A program made the position numbers and the translations under genes. A stretch of DNA of 23,803 nt, taken from the NCBI RefSeq assembly GCF_014647055.1, contig NZ_BMOL01000019.1:32853-56655 (forward strand), written 5' to 3'. Origin of the DNA: Deinococcus aerolatus (GTDB lineage Bacteria; Deinococcota; Deinococci; Deinococcales; Deinococcaceae). Below are positions 1 through 8,303 of this stretch, one piece after another (within the stretch, counting starts at the first letter, position 1; each line of letters starts with the position of its first letter). The notes beneath the pieces were generated by a model, which was not told the DNA's origin, ran no database searches, and saw only the letters and a list, made by a program, of their open reading frames with translations.

Positions 1-1
1 G

Positions 2-136
2 GCGGCGCCGCCGGGCACGCGAGTAGAGCCGCTGGCCTACGCTCAACTGGCCCGCGCCCAATTTCCCGCCCCCCAACCTTCCCCCCGGAGTTCCCCATGC
101 AAGTTCTTGAAGGCCCTGCCGCCCGCACCGCCCTGA
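2..136 (+). CDS. possible 3' end of an upstream gene (partial)
   Basis: An open frame runs in from the left edge and stops at TGA 134-136, overlapping the start of hisD by 40 bp in another frame. The visible end reads about 44 residues, beginning AAPPGTRVEPLAYAQLARAQ and becoming Pro-rich. The first half has a credible helical protein-like composition; the second half looks like translated non-coding sequence. I do not recognise the family, and with so little visible it may be a chance open frame. Confidence 0.2.
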   Translation, partial: AAPPGTRVEPLAYAQLARAQFPAPQPSPRSSPCKFLKALPPAPP

Positions 137-1413
137 CCCGCAGTTTCAACGAGATTCCCGTGCCGGACAGCGTTCTGGCCCGGATAGAGACGATGTTTGG
201 CGAGGCCCTGACCCCGCAGCAGGTGGTCGAGCGCATTCTGGCCGACGTGCGGGCGCGCGGCGACGACGCCCTACGCGACTGGACCGAGCGGCTGGACGGC
301 CCACGCCCGGAGGCGCTGGCGGTGGGCACTGACGAGATCGCGGCGGCCACAGTGGAGCCTCAGCTTCACGCCGCCATCCGTCTCGCCATCGCCCGCGTGC
401 GCGACTTCTACGCGCAGCAGCCCGCGCACGGCTTCCTCAACCACGGCCCGGATGGGGCGCTGGGACAGCTGGTACGCCCGCTGGGCCGGGTGGGCGTGTA
501 CGTGCCGGGGGGGCTGGCGCCGCTGATCAGCACGCTGATTCACACGGCGGTTCCGGCGCAGGTGGCGGGCGTCCCCGACATTGTGGTGGCCACGCCACCG
601 GGCCGGGACGGTCAGATCAACCCGGCCATTCTGGTGGCGGCGCGCGAACTGGGCCTGACACAGGTGTACCGGGTGGGCGGCGCGCAGGCAATTGCGGCGC
701 TGGCCTACGGCACCGCCAGCATCGGCGCGGTGGATAAGATCGCCGGGCCGGGCAACCTGTTCGTGGTGATCGCCAAGCGGCTGGTCTACGGCCAGACCGG
801 CATCGAGAGCCTGCCGGGGCCGACCGAGACGCTGGTGCTGGCCGACGACAGCGCCGACCCCCGCCACGTGGCTGCCGACCTGCTGGCCCAGGCCGAACAC
901 CTGGGTGCGGAGCCGGTGCTGGTCTCAACCAGCCGCCAACTGCTGATCGCCGTGCAGGCCGAACTCAACGGGCAACTTGAAGCCCTGCCCGAACCCAACC
1001 GGGGCTGGGCGCGCGACAGCGTTGCGGCCCGCATGAAGGTGGTGCTGGCCGCCAGTCTGGACGAGGGGCTGGAGCTGTCGAACCTGTACGCCCCCGAACA
1101 CCTGTGCCTGCTGACCCGCGATCCCTGGAGCCTGCTGGGTCAGGTGCGGCGGGCCGGCGGGGTGTTTATCGGCGAGAACAGCATGGAGGCGCTGGGCGAT
1201 TACGTCGCCGGCCCCAGCCACGTGATGCCCACCGGCGGCACCGCCCGCTTTGCCAGCCCGGTCAACGTGCGCGACTTCCAGAACATCATCAGCGTGGTGG
1301 GGATCAATGAGGCCACCCTGCGCCGCATCGGGCCAGCAGGAGCCACCCTGGCGCGGGCAGAGGGGCTGGAGGCGCATGCTCGCGCCATTGAGAGCCGGCT
1401 GAACGAGGGCTGA
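97..1413 (+). CDS. hisD: histidinol dehydrogenase
   Basis: Catalyses the last two steps of histidine synthesis, NAD-dependent oxidation of L-histidinol to L-histidine through histidinal, in the cytoplasm. The 438-residue length is normal for the family. The signature region is present (AGPGNLFVVIAKR, then GPTETLVLADD). Family zinc ligands are found at Q265, H268 (AQAEHLG), D368, H375 (DYVAGPSHV) and a C-terminal H427. The 3-residue spacing of Q/H and the 59-residue spacing from D to the C-terminal His match the E. coli enzyme. The ATG at 97 has GGAG at 87-90. The frame is open upstream to the window edge, so an N-terminal extension cannot be strictly excluded, but the SD and family length support this start. 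No other his gene lies nearby. It converges on the pyr operon. Confidence 0.96.
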   Translation: MQVLEGPAARTALTRSFNEIPVPDSVLARIETMFGEALTPQQVVERILADVRARGDDALRDWTERLDGPRPEALAVGTDEIAAATVEPQLHAAIRLAIARVRDFYAQQPAHGFLNHGPDGALGQLVRPLGRVGVYVPGGLAPLISTLIHTAVPAQVAGVPDIVVATPPGRDGQINPAILVAARELGLTQVYRVGGAQAIAALAYGTASIGAVDKIAGPGNLFVVIAKRLVYGQTGIESLPGPTETLVLADDSADPRHVAADLLAQAEHLGAEPVLVSTSRQLLIAVQAELNGQLEALPEPNRGWARDSVAARMKVVLAASLDEGLELSNLYAPEHLCLLTRDPWSLLGQVRRAGGVFIGENSMEALGDYVAGPSHVMPTGGTARFASPVNVRDFQNIISVVGINEATLRRIGPAGATLARAEGLEAHARAIESRLNEG

Positions 1414-1420
1414 GGGCTTT

Positions 1421-1444
1421 AATCCATCAGTCAATCCATCAGTC
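1421..1444. repeat. 12-bp perfect tandem duplication at the 3' end of the lipoprotein gene
   Basis: AATCCATCAGTC occurs twice in direct succession (1421-1432 and 1433-1444). The duplication spans the stop codon of the minus-strand lipoprotein gene, so that strand reads Leu-Met-Asp-stop followed by Leu-Met-Asp-stop again. This looks like replication slippage. Confidence 0.85.
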
Positions 1445-1826
1445 TGAGCGTCCCCGGCTCCACCGGATGAATCCCGGCCGCATCGGCCACCCAGCTCTGG
1501 CCGTTGCCAAAACGGGCCTCGACGCGGAAGTCGGTGGTGGAGGTCATGAACACCCGGCACTGCTGGACCGTCAGTGTCGGGGGCTGCGGAATCACCTCGA
1601 AGCGCGGGCTGTCGCAGTCGCCCGACACGGTGATTTCACGGTCACTCAGGTAGGCCACGTTCAGGGCCGCCCGCACGTCGGCCATGTACGCGTGGGCCTC
1701 GGTCCATTCCAGCGGCAGCGGCGCGGCCTGCGGCGGCTGCACCCGGACCTGGGTGTGCGTGGGCTGACAGCCGCACAGCGCGGTGGCCAGCAGCAGGACG
1801 GCTCCTGTCAGCCACCTTGGCCTCAT
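1431..1826 (-). CDS. small predicted lipoprotein of unknown function in the pyr operon
   Basis: A 131-residue protein with a classic export signal: basic start (MRPRW), hydrophobic stretch (LTGAVLLLATAL) and a lipobox ending at Cys20 (L-C-G-C, with an unusual Cys at -2). This predicts a lipid-anchored protein on the outer face of the cytoplasmic membrane. The mature part has two further Cys residues (in SGDCDS and QQCRVF), which could form a disulfide, and a beta-rich middle. I do not recognise a named family. The ATG at 1826 lies 16 nt after the pyrB stop in the same direction, so it is probably co-transcribed with pyrR-pyrB; a biochemical role in pyrimidine synthesis is not implied by the sequence. 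The SD is weak. Confidence 0.75.
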   Translation of the reverse strand: MRPRWLTGAVLLLATALCGCQPTHTQVRVQPPQAAPLPLEWTEAHAYMADVRAALNVAYLSDREITVSGDCDSPRFEVIPQPPTLTVQQCRVFMTSTTDFRVEARFGNGQSWVADAAGIHPVEPGTLRLMD

Positions 1827-1842
1827 GTCAGTTCCGCCCCAT

Positions 1843-3422
<1,580 letters not shown>

Positions 3423-3437
3423 TCACGGGGCGGGCGC

Positions 3438-3451
3438 AGCCTCACGGGACT
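3438..3451 (-). promoter_or_regulatory. PyrR-binding loop (anti-antiterminator) in pyr leader RNA
   Basis: The minus strand reads AGTCCCGTGAGGCT, an exact match to the PyrR recognition consensus ARUCCNGNGAGGYU as I know it from Bacillus-type leaders. It is flanked by GC on the left and GC on the right, which extends the stem (GCAG...CTGC). It lies about 100 nt upstream of pyrR on the transcribed strand and 54 nt before the attenuator hairpin. The expected logic is that PyrR-UMP bound here blocks the antiterminator and allows termination. Confidence 0.85.
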
Positions 3452-3566
3452 GCCGAGAGAGGGTGGAACGGGGTGGGCGCAGACGGTTGCCTGCCAGCCC
3501 GGAGTTTAACACCCCGGCGACACCCCTCCTTCACACCTCTGAGTCGGGTTTTAAGACGCACTAAAT

Positions 3567-3595
3567 TTGACACAACCACACTCAGATATTATCCT
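3567..3595 (+). promoter_or_regulatory. sigma-70-type promoter of hsp20
   Basis: A perfect TTGACA at 3567-3572, 17-nt spacer, then TATCCT at 3590-3595. This predicts a start near 3602 and a leader of about 65 nt. An overlapping TATTAT (3587-3592) would have only a 14-nt spacer. The intergenic region 3336-3667 also carries the pyr leader on the other strand; a GATAAT on the minus strand (3588-3593) is a possible -10 for pyr but has no good -35. Confidence 0.6.
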
Positions 3596-3667
3596 GGGGC
3601 AGCTGGGCGGAGGAGTTGACCACACGGTTTTCCCGCCGTCCCACAGCCACCCACAGGAGGTTTTGAC

Positions 3668-4228
3668 ATGATGCGATTTGATCCCTTCCGCGACATCGAG
3701 GAACTGACCCAGCGCATGGACCGCGCCTTCGGCCAGGGCCTGAACGACTCAGCCCGCCTCGCGCCGCCGGTGGACGTTCATGAGGACGAGCACGGGCTGG
3801 AGCTGACCCTGGACCTGCCCGGCGTGAAGCCGGAGGACATTCAGATCGAGGCCGAGAGCCAGACCCTGACCGTGCAGGCCGAGCGCAGCTACCGCCGCGC
3901 CGAGGGCCGCACCGCCCACCGCGTCGAGCGTGCCTACGGCACCCTGGTCCGGACCTTCAGCGTGCCCGCCAAGTACGATCTGGGCAAGGTACAGGCCAAT
4001 TTTGACCACGGCACCCTGACCCTCAGCGTGCCGCGCAGCGAGGCTGCCCAGAAGCGCAGCATCAGCGTTCGTAGCGGCGGGCAGGACACCCCCCAGAAGC
4101 AGGACCGGACGCTGGAGGCCGGGCAGGACGCAAACCGGGACGGGCAGACAGGGCAGTCCCAGTCGGGCGGCGCCGGACTCAAGTCGGGCCAGCCCGCCGC
4201 CCAGACCGGCAAATCGCAGAACGCCTGA
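3668..4228 (+). CDS. Hsp20 / alpha-crystallin small heat-shock protein
   Basis: An ATP-independent holdase that keeps unfolding proteins soluble in the cytoplasm. The alpha-crystallin domain spans roughly residues 32-130: PPVDVHEDEHGLELTLDLPG at its start, then GVKPEDIQIE, and the closing DHGTLTLSVPRSE. Next comes a short KRSISVRS, where I-S-V may serve as the IxI/V oligomerisation motif. The last 50 or so residues are a low-complexity tail rich in Gly, Gln, Ser and Thr, longer than usual and probably disordered. The start is ATG 3668 (a second ATG follows directly) with AGGAGG at 3655-3660. It is divergent from pyrR, single-gene, and closed by a strong terminator. No CIRCE element is visible in the leader. 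Confidence 0.95.
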   Translation: MMRFDPFRDIEELTQRMDRAFGQGLNDSARLAPPVDVHEDEHGLELTLDLPGVKPEDIQIEAESQTLTVQAERSYRRAEGRTAHRVERAYGTLVRTFSVPAKYDLGKVQANFDHGTLTLSVPRSEAAQKRSISVRSGGQDTPQKQDRTLEAGQDANRDGQTGQSQSGGAGLKSGQPAAQTGKSQNA

Positions 4229-4254
4229 GCCGGGGCGTGGCAGGCTGAGCAGAC

Positions 4255-4292
4255 GGACAGAGGCCGGGGCACCCATGCCCCGGCCTCTGTCC
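4255..4292. terminator. strong hairpin between convergent genes
   Basis: A perfect 17-bp stem (4255-4271 with 4276-4292) closed by the loop CCCA, between hsp20 and the convergent gene at 4324. There is no long T run on either side. An alternative register (GACGGACAG at 4252-4260 with CTGTCCGTC at 4292-4300) adds 9 bp of outer pairing. It is likely a bidirectional terminator. Confidence 0.75.
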
Positions 4293-4323
4293 TGTCCGTC
4301 TACACATGTCTTTCGACAAGGAG

Positions 4324-5274
4324 TTATTCCCCGTCCCGCACGGCCTCCATCAGCTCTTCCAGCAGGTGCAGCGCGGCGGGACCGAGGGGGGCGCGGGTCA
4401 CCCCCATCAGGGTGCCCAGCTTCTCGCGGCGGGCGCTCGACAGGCTGGACCAGCGGGCCAGGTCAGCGCGGTGGGTGCGGGCCGTCTCGTCGCGCAGGTA
4501 GCGCAGCGCGCCGTCGTAGTAGCCCGCTGTGTAGGCGGCGCGGGCGCGGCGTTCCTGCGCCAGCAGCCCCAGCCCACGCGTGGCCAGCAGCGCCCGCCGG
4601 GCCTCCTCCTGCCCCCCAAAGGCGTACAGCTGTTCCAGGCGGTAGATCGCCTTGGGAAAACGCAGCCCCGCTGAGGCCCGCCACGCGTGCGGCAGCCGGA
4701 CCTCGAATTCGGGCCACAGGTGCAGGTGGCTCAGCAGCGCCGGATACAGCAGGCCCAGCGCGATGTTGCGGGCATCGGCCAGGGCCAGCAGCTGCTCCTG
4801 CACGCCGTGGCCCGGCCCGGTGTGGGCGGCGCGGGCCTGGGCCAGTCCCTCGGCGGCCAGGTTCAGCAACTCGGCGCGGTAGGCGGCCCGCTGCGCGGCG
4901 CTCAGGTTCCACAGCGTCCGCTGAATGCGCCCGTAGTGGCCAGTGGGGTCGTACAGCACCCGGCTGGTGGCCAGCAGCGCCAGCGGGGCCTCGGCGCGGG
5001 CCACGTCCCAGTCGCGCCACGCCTCCAGCTTCCCGAAGGGGAAACGCTCCACGCTCACGCCCGCCCGCGTCTCGGCCTGCGGCGAGAGCAGATCGCGCTC
5101 GAAGGTCACGAAGGTGGGCTGGCTGCCGGCCCACGCCAGCTCGGTGCCGTAGCCGCCGGCCGCCGCCACCGCCCGCACCTTGCGGTCCGCCACCAGCCGT
5201 TCGCCCACCCGCTCGGGCGACACGCGCTCCGGCGGATGACGGTCTGTGTTTCTGGATGACGCAGGTGGTGACAC
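4324..5274 (-). CDS. degenerate nucleotidyltransferase-like protein, function unknown
   Basis: The N-terminal 100 residues have the layout of a minimal nucleotidyltransferase fold: a helix ending [17 protein letters not shown], then FVTFERD in place of the metal-binding strand, and a later [10 protein letters not shown] segment. The catalytic GS and DxD motifs of that superfamily are missing (GGYG and PTFVTF stand there). The remaining 200 residues are helical and Ala/Leu/Arg-rich, ending [15 protein letters not shown]. The GTG at 5274 (316 residues) is preferred because AGGAGG lies about 10 nt upstream and a TAGACT -10 box lies at 5321-5326. An ATG at 5304 would add ten residues coded by the SD region itself. 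The nucleotidyltransferase link is my inference; the protein may belong to an unnamed family. Confidence 0.7.
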   Translation of the reverse strand: MSPPASSRNTDRHPPERVSPERVGERLVADRKVRAVAAAGGYGTELAWAGSQPTFVTFERDLLSPQAETRAGVSVERFPFGKLEAWRDWDVARAEAPLALLATSRVLYDPTGHYGRIQRTLWNLSAAQRAAYRAELLNLAAEGLAQARAAHTGPGHGVQEQLLALADARNIALGLLYPALLSHLHLWPEFEVRLPHAWRASAGLRFPKAIYRLEQLYAFGGQEEARRALLATRGLGLLAQERRARAAYTAGYYDGALRYLRDETARTHRADLARWSSLSSARREKLGTLMGVTRAPLGPAALHLLEELMEAVRDGE

Positions 5275-5320
5275 GGCTGTTTTCCCTCCTCCCGGCCCCA
5301 GCATAGTGGACCAGCGCGGA

Positions 5321-5326
5321 AGTCTA
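5321..5326 (-). promoter_or_regulatory. -10 box (TAGACT) for the gene at 4324-5274
   Basis: The minus strand reads TAGACT, the same hexamer found ahead of the genes at 5458 and 6268. A start 6-7 nt downstream gives a leader of about 40 nt to the GTG at 5274. No clear -35 is seen. Confidence 0.45.
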
Positions 5327-5421
5327 GCGCTACGGCAGGGCCGGGCGCTCCCGCCGGGCAGCCGTCAGCCACCGGCAGCGGGGGCCAGGCGCGGGAAGAC
5401 GCCCAGGTCTGACGCCACCCT

Positions 5422-5453
5422 CTTTCCAAGGTTCCGGCTTTCCAGGGTTCCGG
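5422..5453. repeat. 16-bp tandem direct repeat after the decarboxylase-like gene
   Basis: CTTTCCAAGGTTCCGG (5422-5437) is followed at once by CTTTCCAGGGTTCCGG (5438-5453), one mismatch, and then a degraded third unit (TTTCTCAGGG) that runs into the stop codon of the minus-strand gene. Likely slippage. Confidence 0.8.
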
Positions 5454-5457
5454 TTTC

Positions 5458-6138
5458 TCAGGGCTTTGTTGCGGAGGCGATCACGGTGTGTGCCCCCTGC
5501 ACGCGCTGGCCCACGCTGACCTGCGGGGTTAATTCAGGGGGCAGGTGCAGCAGCACCAGTCCGCCCTCGGCCAGAAAGGTGGCCTTGTGTCCAGCGTGGG
5601 CCGCGTCGCCTGCCTTGAGGTAGGACGTGGCGTTCAGGCCCGCGCCGGGGGCCACCAGCGTCACGGTGATCTGCCCCAGTTCGCTCTGGGTCACGGCGGC
5701 CAGCCGCTCGTTTTTCAGCGTGCCGCGCCCGGACAGCAGATCGGTGGGCTGCCCGGCCAGCAGGCTCAGCGCCTCGGGGGCGCCGAACAGGGCCACGTTG
5801 CTGCGGCTGCCGGTGTGCCGCGTGTCGGTGATCTGGCCGCCAATCGGCTGATACACGTAATGCACGTCCAGCGGCCCCACCAGGATGCCCAGCAGCCAGC
5901 CGTCCGGTGCCGCCCCTGTACCCAGCAGGTCCCCGACTTTCAGGGCAGCGTTGAGGGCGTCGCTGCGGACCCGGTCCGCCTCCACCCGGCGCACGAAGCT
6001 GACCGTTCCGTCGGCCGGACTCAGCACGGCCCCCGCCTCGGTGGGCAGGCGAACGGGGTCGCGGAAGCGGTACACGCTCCGCAGATACCACGCGGCGGTT
6101 CCAGCGGCGATGGGAAAAAGCAGGCGGCGCAGACGCAT
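5458..6138 (-). CDS. phosphatidylserine decarboxylase-like protein lacking the pyruvoyl serine
   Basis: This 226-residue protein follows the short form of the phosphatidylserine decarboxylase family from end to end. It has an N-terminal membrane helix (LLFPIAAGTAAWYL), YRFRDP (23-28), SPADGTV (40-46), the D-x-H segment GPLDVHY (D91, H93), NER (143-145) and a C-terminal VSVGQRVQGAHTVIA. In active members a G-S in the motif FGS is cut to give the pyruvoyl cofactor. Here the equivalent positions read L189-A-E-G-G193, so the Ser is a Gly and self-cleavage cannot occur by the known route. It is therefore probably a non-catalytic paralogue. The gene seems leaderless: TAGACT ends 6 nt before the ATG and there is no SD. 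It is divergent from the UgpB-like gene. Confidence 0.8.
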   Translation of the reverse strand: MRLRRLLFPIAAGTAAWYLRSVYRFRDPVRLPTEAGAVLSPADGTVSFVRRVEADRVRSDALNAALKVGDLLGTGAAPDGWLLGILVGPLDVHYVYQPIGGQITDTRHTGSRSNVALFGAPEALSLLAGQPTDLLSGRGTLKNERLAAVTQSELGQITVTLVAPGAGLNATSYLKAGDAAHAGHKATFLAEGGLVLLHLPPELTPQVSVGQRVQGAHTVIASATKP

Positions 6139-6144
6139 GGGGGC

Positions 6145-6150
6145 AGTCTA
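6145..6150 (-). promoter_or_regulatory. -10 box (TAGACT) of a leaderless transcript
   Basis: The minus strand reads TAGACT, then six nucleotides, then the ATG at 6138. There is no SD, so transcription probably starts at or next to the start codon. Confidence 0.55.
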
Positions 6151-6255
6151 CCGGGCCGGGGCCGCGCGGGGCTTCAGCATTTGCTGGGAGTGGTGCACCT
6201 GCGGGACGGGGGGGCGGGCCGCAGCAGGTTTCAACTGGCCGTCAGGCCCAGCCGC

Positions 6256-6261
6256 TAGACT
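6256..6261 (+). promoter_or_regulatory. -10 box (TAGACT) of a leaderless transcript
   Basis: TAGACT, six nucleotides, then the GTG at 6268. There is no SD. It is the divergent partner of the box at 6145-6150. A convincing -35 is not visible. Confidence 0.55.
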
Positions 6262-6267
6262 CCGGGC

Positions 6268-7482
6268 GTGCGCCCCATACCCTCCCTGCGCCTCACGGCC
6301 TCCCTGTCCGCATTGCTGCTGGTCAGCGCCGCGAATGCCGCGCCGCTGCGGCTGGAATTCTGGCACGCCATGACCGGCGTGCAGGACACGGTGGGCGGCT
6401 ACGCGACGGCCTTCAACAAAGCTCAGAGCGCCTACGAGATCGTGCCGGTGGCGCAGGGCAACTACCGCGAGCTGCAGCCCCGCCTGGAGGCGGCCATCCG
6501 CGCCGGAACGCCCCCGGCGCTGACCCAGGTGGAGTTCACGCAGCTGCCGGGTCTGGCGGTGCAGGGGCAGCTGTTGGACCTGGGCCGGGCCGTGGCTGAT
6601 CTGCCCGACAGCCTGACCGGCGACTTCTACCCGGCGGTCTGGAAGTCCGGTCAGCTGGCCGGCAAGACCTATGGCCTGCCGTGGAACGTCAGCGTGCCGG
6701 TGCTGATGTACAACGCGGGAGCGCTGAAAAAGGCCGGGGTCAGGGTGCCGGGAACCTGGACCGAGCTGGAAGCGGCCAGCGTCAAGCTGGCCGGCGGCTC
6801 CAGACGCCCGCTGGTGGCGGTGGCCGACAGCTGGACCTTCGAGGCGAACGTGCTGTCGCGCGGTGGGGCGCTGGTCAGCGGCGCAAAGCCGGTCCTGAAC
6901 AGCCCTGAAGCGGTGGAGGCCCTGACCCAGCTGGCCCGCATGAGCGCCGCCAGGACCGCCCAGCCGCGCACCCTGAACGACGCCACCCGCGCGGCCTTCG
7001 ACTTTGCGCGCGGCGTGAACGTCTTTGCCCTGGCCAGCGTTGCCAACTGGACCGACGCCCGCAAGCTGCCATTTTTCGATCTGGGCATCGCGCCGTTTCC
7101 CTGCGAGAAGGCCGGGGCCTGCACGGTGCCGCTGGGCGGGGCCACCCTAAGCGTGCCGCGTGGCAACAGCGCCGCGGCGCAGACGGGGGCGCTGGCCTTC
7201 TGGCAGTTCCTGAACGACCCTGGTCGGCTGGCGAACTGGGTGCAGGTTACCGCCTACGCCCCGCCCCGCCGCGCGGCGACGCCGCTGCTGGAGGAGTGGT
7301 ACACCAGGAACCCGCAGCTGCGGGCCGCCCACGCCCAGCTGAACCGCGCCGTGCCGCGTCCCGCCGTCCCCGGCTACGAGGCCTGGACCCGGCTGCTGGA
7401 AGACGCGATTCAGCAGGCCACGGCGGGCCGGCTCGGTGCCCGGGCCGCGCTGGACGAGGCGCAGCGTCAGGCCATGAAATAA
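6268..7482 (+). CDS. ABC transporter solute-binding protein, UgpB-like
   Basis: A family 1 extracellular solute-binding protein, 404 residues. It has a signal peptide with hydrophobic core LTASLSALLLVSAA and a predicted cut after A22-N-A24. The mature start LRLEFWHAMTG, the following QGNYRELQPRLEAAIRAG and the hinge GKTYGLPWNVSVPVLMYNA resemble UgpB, the sn-glycerol-3-phosphate receptor, so glycerol-3-phosphate, its diesters or a maltose-type sugar are the likely ligands. Two Cys (CEKAGAC) may form a disulfide. The GTG start is chosen because of the TAGACT box 6 nt upstream and the intact signal peptide. No permease or ATPase gene lies in the window, so it is an orphan receptor or serves a distant transporter. 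Confidence 0.88.
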   Translation: MRPIPSLRLTASLSALLLVSAANAAPLRLEFWHAMTGVQDTVGGYATAFNKAQSAYEIVPVAQGNYRELQPRLEAAIRAGTPPALTQVEFTQLPGLAVQGQLLDLGRAVADLPDSLTGDFYPAVWKSGQLAGKTYGLPWNVSVPVLMYNAGALKKAGVRVPGTWTELEAASVKLAGGSRRPLVAVADSWTFEANVLSRGGALVSGAKPVLNSPEAVEALTQLARMSAARTAQPRTLNDATRAAFDFARGVNVFALASVANWTDARKLPFFDLGIAPFPCEKAGACTVPLGGATLSVPRGNSAAAQTGALAFWQFLNDPGRLANWVQVTAYAPPRRAATPLLEEWYTRNPQLRAAHAQLNRAVPRPAVPGYEAWTRLLEDAIQQATAGRLGARAALDEAQRQAMK

Positions 7483-7514
7483 CACGGACTCCGGATGGCA
7501 CGGACTCTGGATGA
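7483..7514 (+). repeat. 16-bp tandem direct repeat directly after a stop codon
   Basis: CACGGACTCCGGATGG (7483-7498) and CACGGACTCTGGATGA (7499-7514) lie head to tail with two mismatches, starting at the first base after the TAA of the gene before. The rest of the gap (7515-7602) shows only G+C-rich short inverted repeats and no gene. Confidence 0.75.
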
Positions 7515-7602
7515 CATGGCGCTGGTCCGGGCGCGTCCTGTTGGGCGGACGGTAAATGGCCCCGGTCCCGGGCGGTCCCTCCCCGGACCACCGGGCGCCC
7601 GC

Positions 7603-7608
7603 TACACT
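7603..7608 (+). promoter_or_regulatory. -10 box (TACACT) close to the start codon
   Basis: TACACT ends 8 nt before the ATG at 7617, and no SD is present. This fits a leaderless or nearly leaderless mRNA. Confidence 0.45.
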
Positions 7609-7616
7609 GCGTCCCG

Positions 7617-8057
7617 ATGAGCGTCCTGTACCTGCTCCTGACCGTGGCCTTTGCCGGGGTGCTGCTGGCGCTGCTGGCCCGTCCGGCGGCCCGCGCCGGC
7701 CTGGTGTGGGGGCTGGCGGCACTGCTGCCGCTGCTCGCGGCCATGACCGCCGCCCTGGGCGCCCAGGCACGGGCGGCGCGGACACTGGCGGCCTCCTCCA
7801 CCGCTCCGGTCACGCTGACCATCTCGGACGGGATCTTTAAACGGACAGTCACGCTGGCGTTCGGTGACGCCGCCTGCGTGGAGCGGGCCGTGCGCCTGCG
7901 CTCGGAGGCCATCCTGACCACCTCCGGCGGCCCGCTGCGGCTGGGCGCAGTCAGCCGGGTGGAAGGCGTCCTGCCACCTCAGGCCGTGGTGGAGGCCCTG
8001 ACCCTGCGCGGCGAACTGAACTGCCCGAACCTCAGGGCGGTGCAGCAGCCCAAGTAA
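7617..8057 (+). CDS. small two-helix membrane protein, function unknown
   Basis: 146 residues. Two membrane segments are evident near residues 3-23 (LYLLLTVAFAGVLLALLA) and 28-48 (GLVWGLAALLPLLAAMTAAL), followed by a soluble domain of about 95 residues with alternating beta strands (PVTLTISDGIF, RTVTLAFGD). This domain has two Cys (DAACVE and LNCPN). The short loop between the helices suggests a hairpin with the C-terminal domain on the same side as the N-terminus. The family is not recognised. Neighbours are on the same strand but far enough away (134 and 246 nt) to be separate units. The start has a TACACT box 8 nt upstream. Confidence 0.7.
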   Translation: MSVLYLLLTVAFAGVLLALLARPAARAGLVWGLAALLPLLAAMTAALGAQARAARTLAASSTAPVTLTISDGIFKRTVTLAFGDAACVERAVRLRSEAILTTSGGPLRLGAVSRVEGVLPPQAVVEALTLRGELNCPNLRAVQQPK

Positions 8058-8303
8058 CGACAGGTCATGGGGATTCGGTCCCGAGGCGCCAGGACACGCC
8101 GCCGCGAACCGGACGCTGCCCGGCGACCCCGCTGATGAACCGCCCTTGCCGACCCATTGGTCCGGAGAAGCGGTGGGCCGTTCCATCCAGGCTCACCGTC
8201 TGGCGGCGGGCAAAAGGCAAGCCCCATCCAAACGCCCCCAGGCCCATCCCGTATGCTGATTTTTCATTCTCAGTTCCCCCCTCGCCCTGTTCCAGGAGTG
8301 CCC

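Noticed and set aside
3540..3660. Radiation/desiccation response palindrome or CIRCE element ahead of hsp20
   Set aside because: No inverted repeat matching either consensus is present; only a sigma-70-type promoter is seen.
8157..8303. PaaZ start upstream of 8304
   Set aside because: The upstream residues do not resemble protein of the family, and the ATG at 8304 has a good SD.
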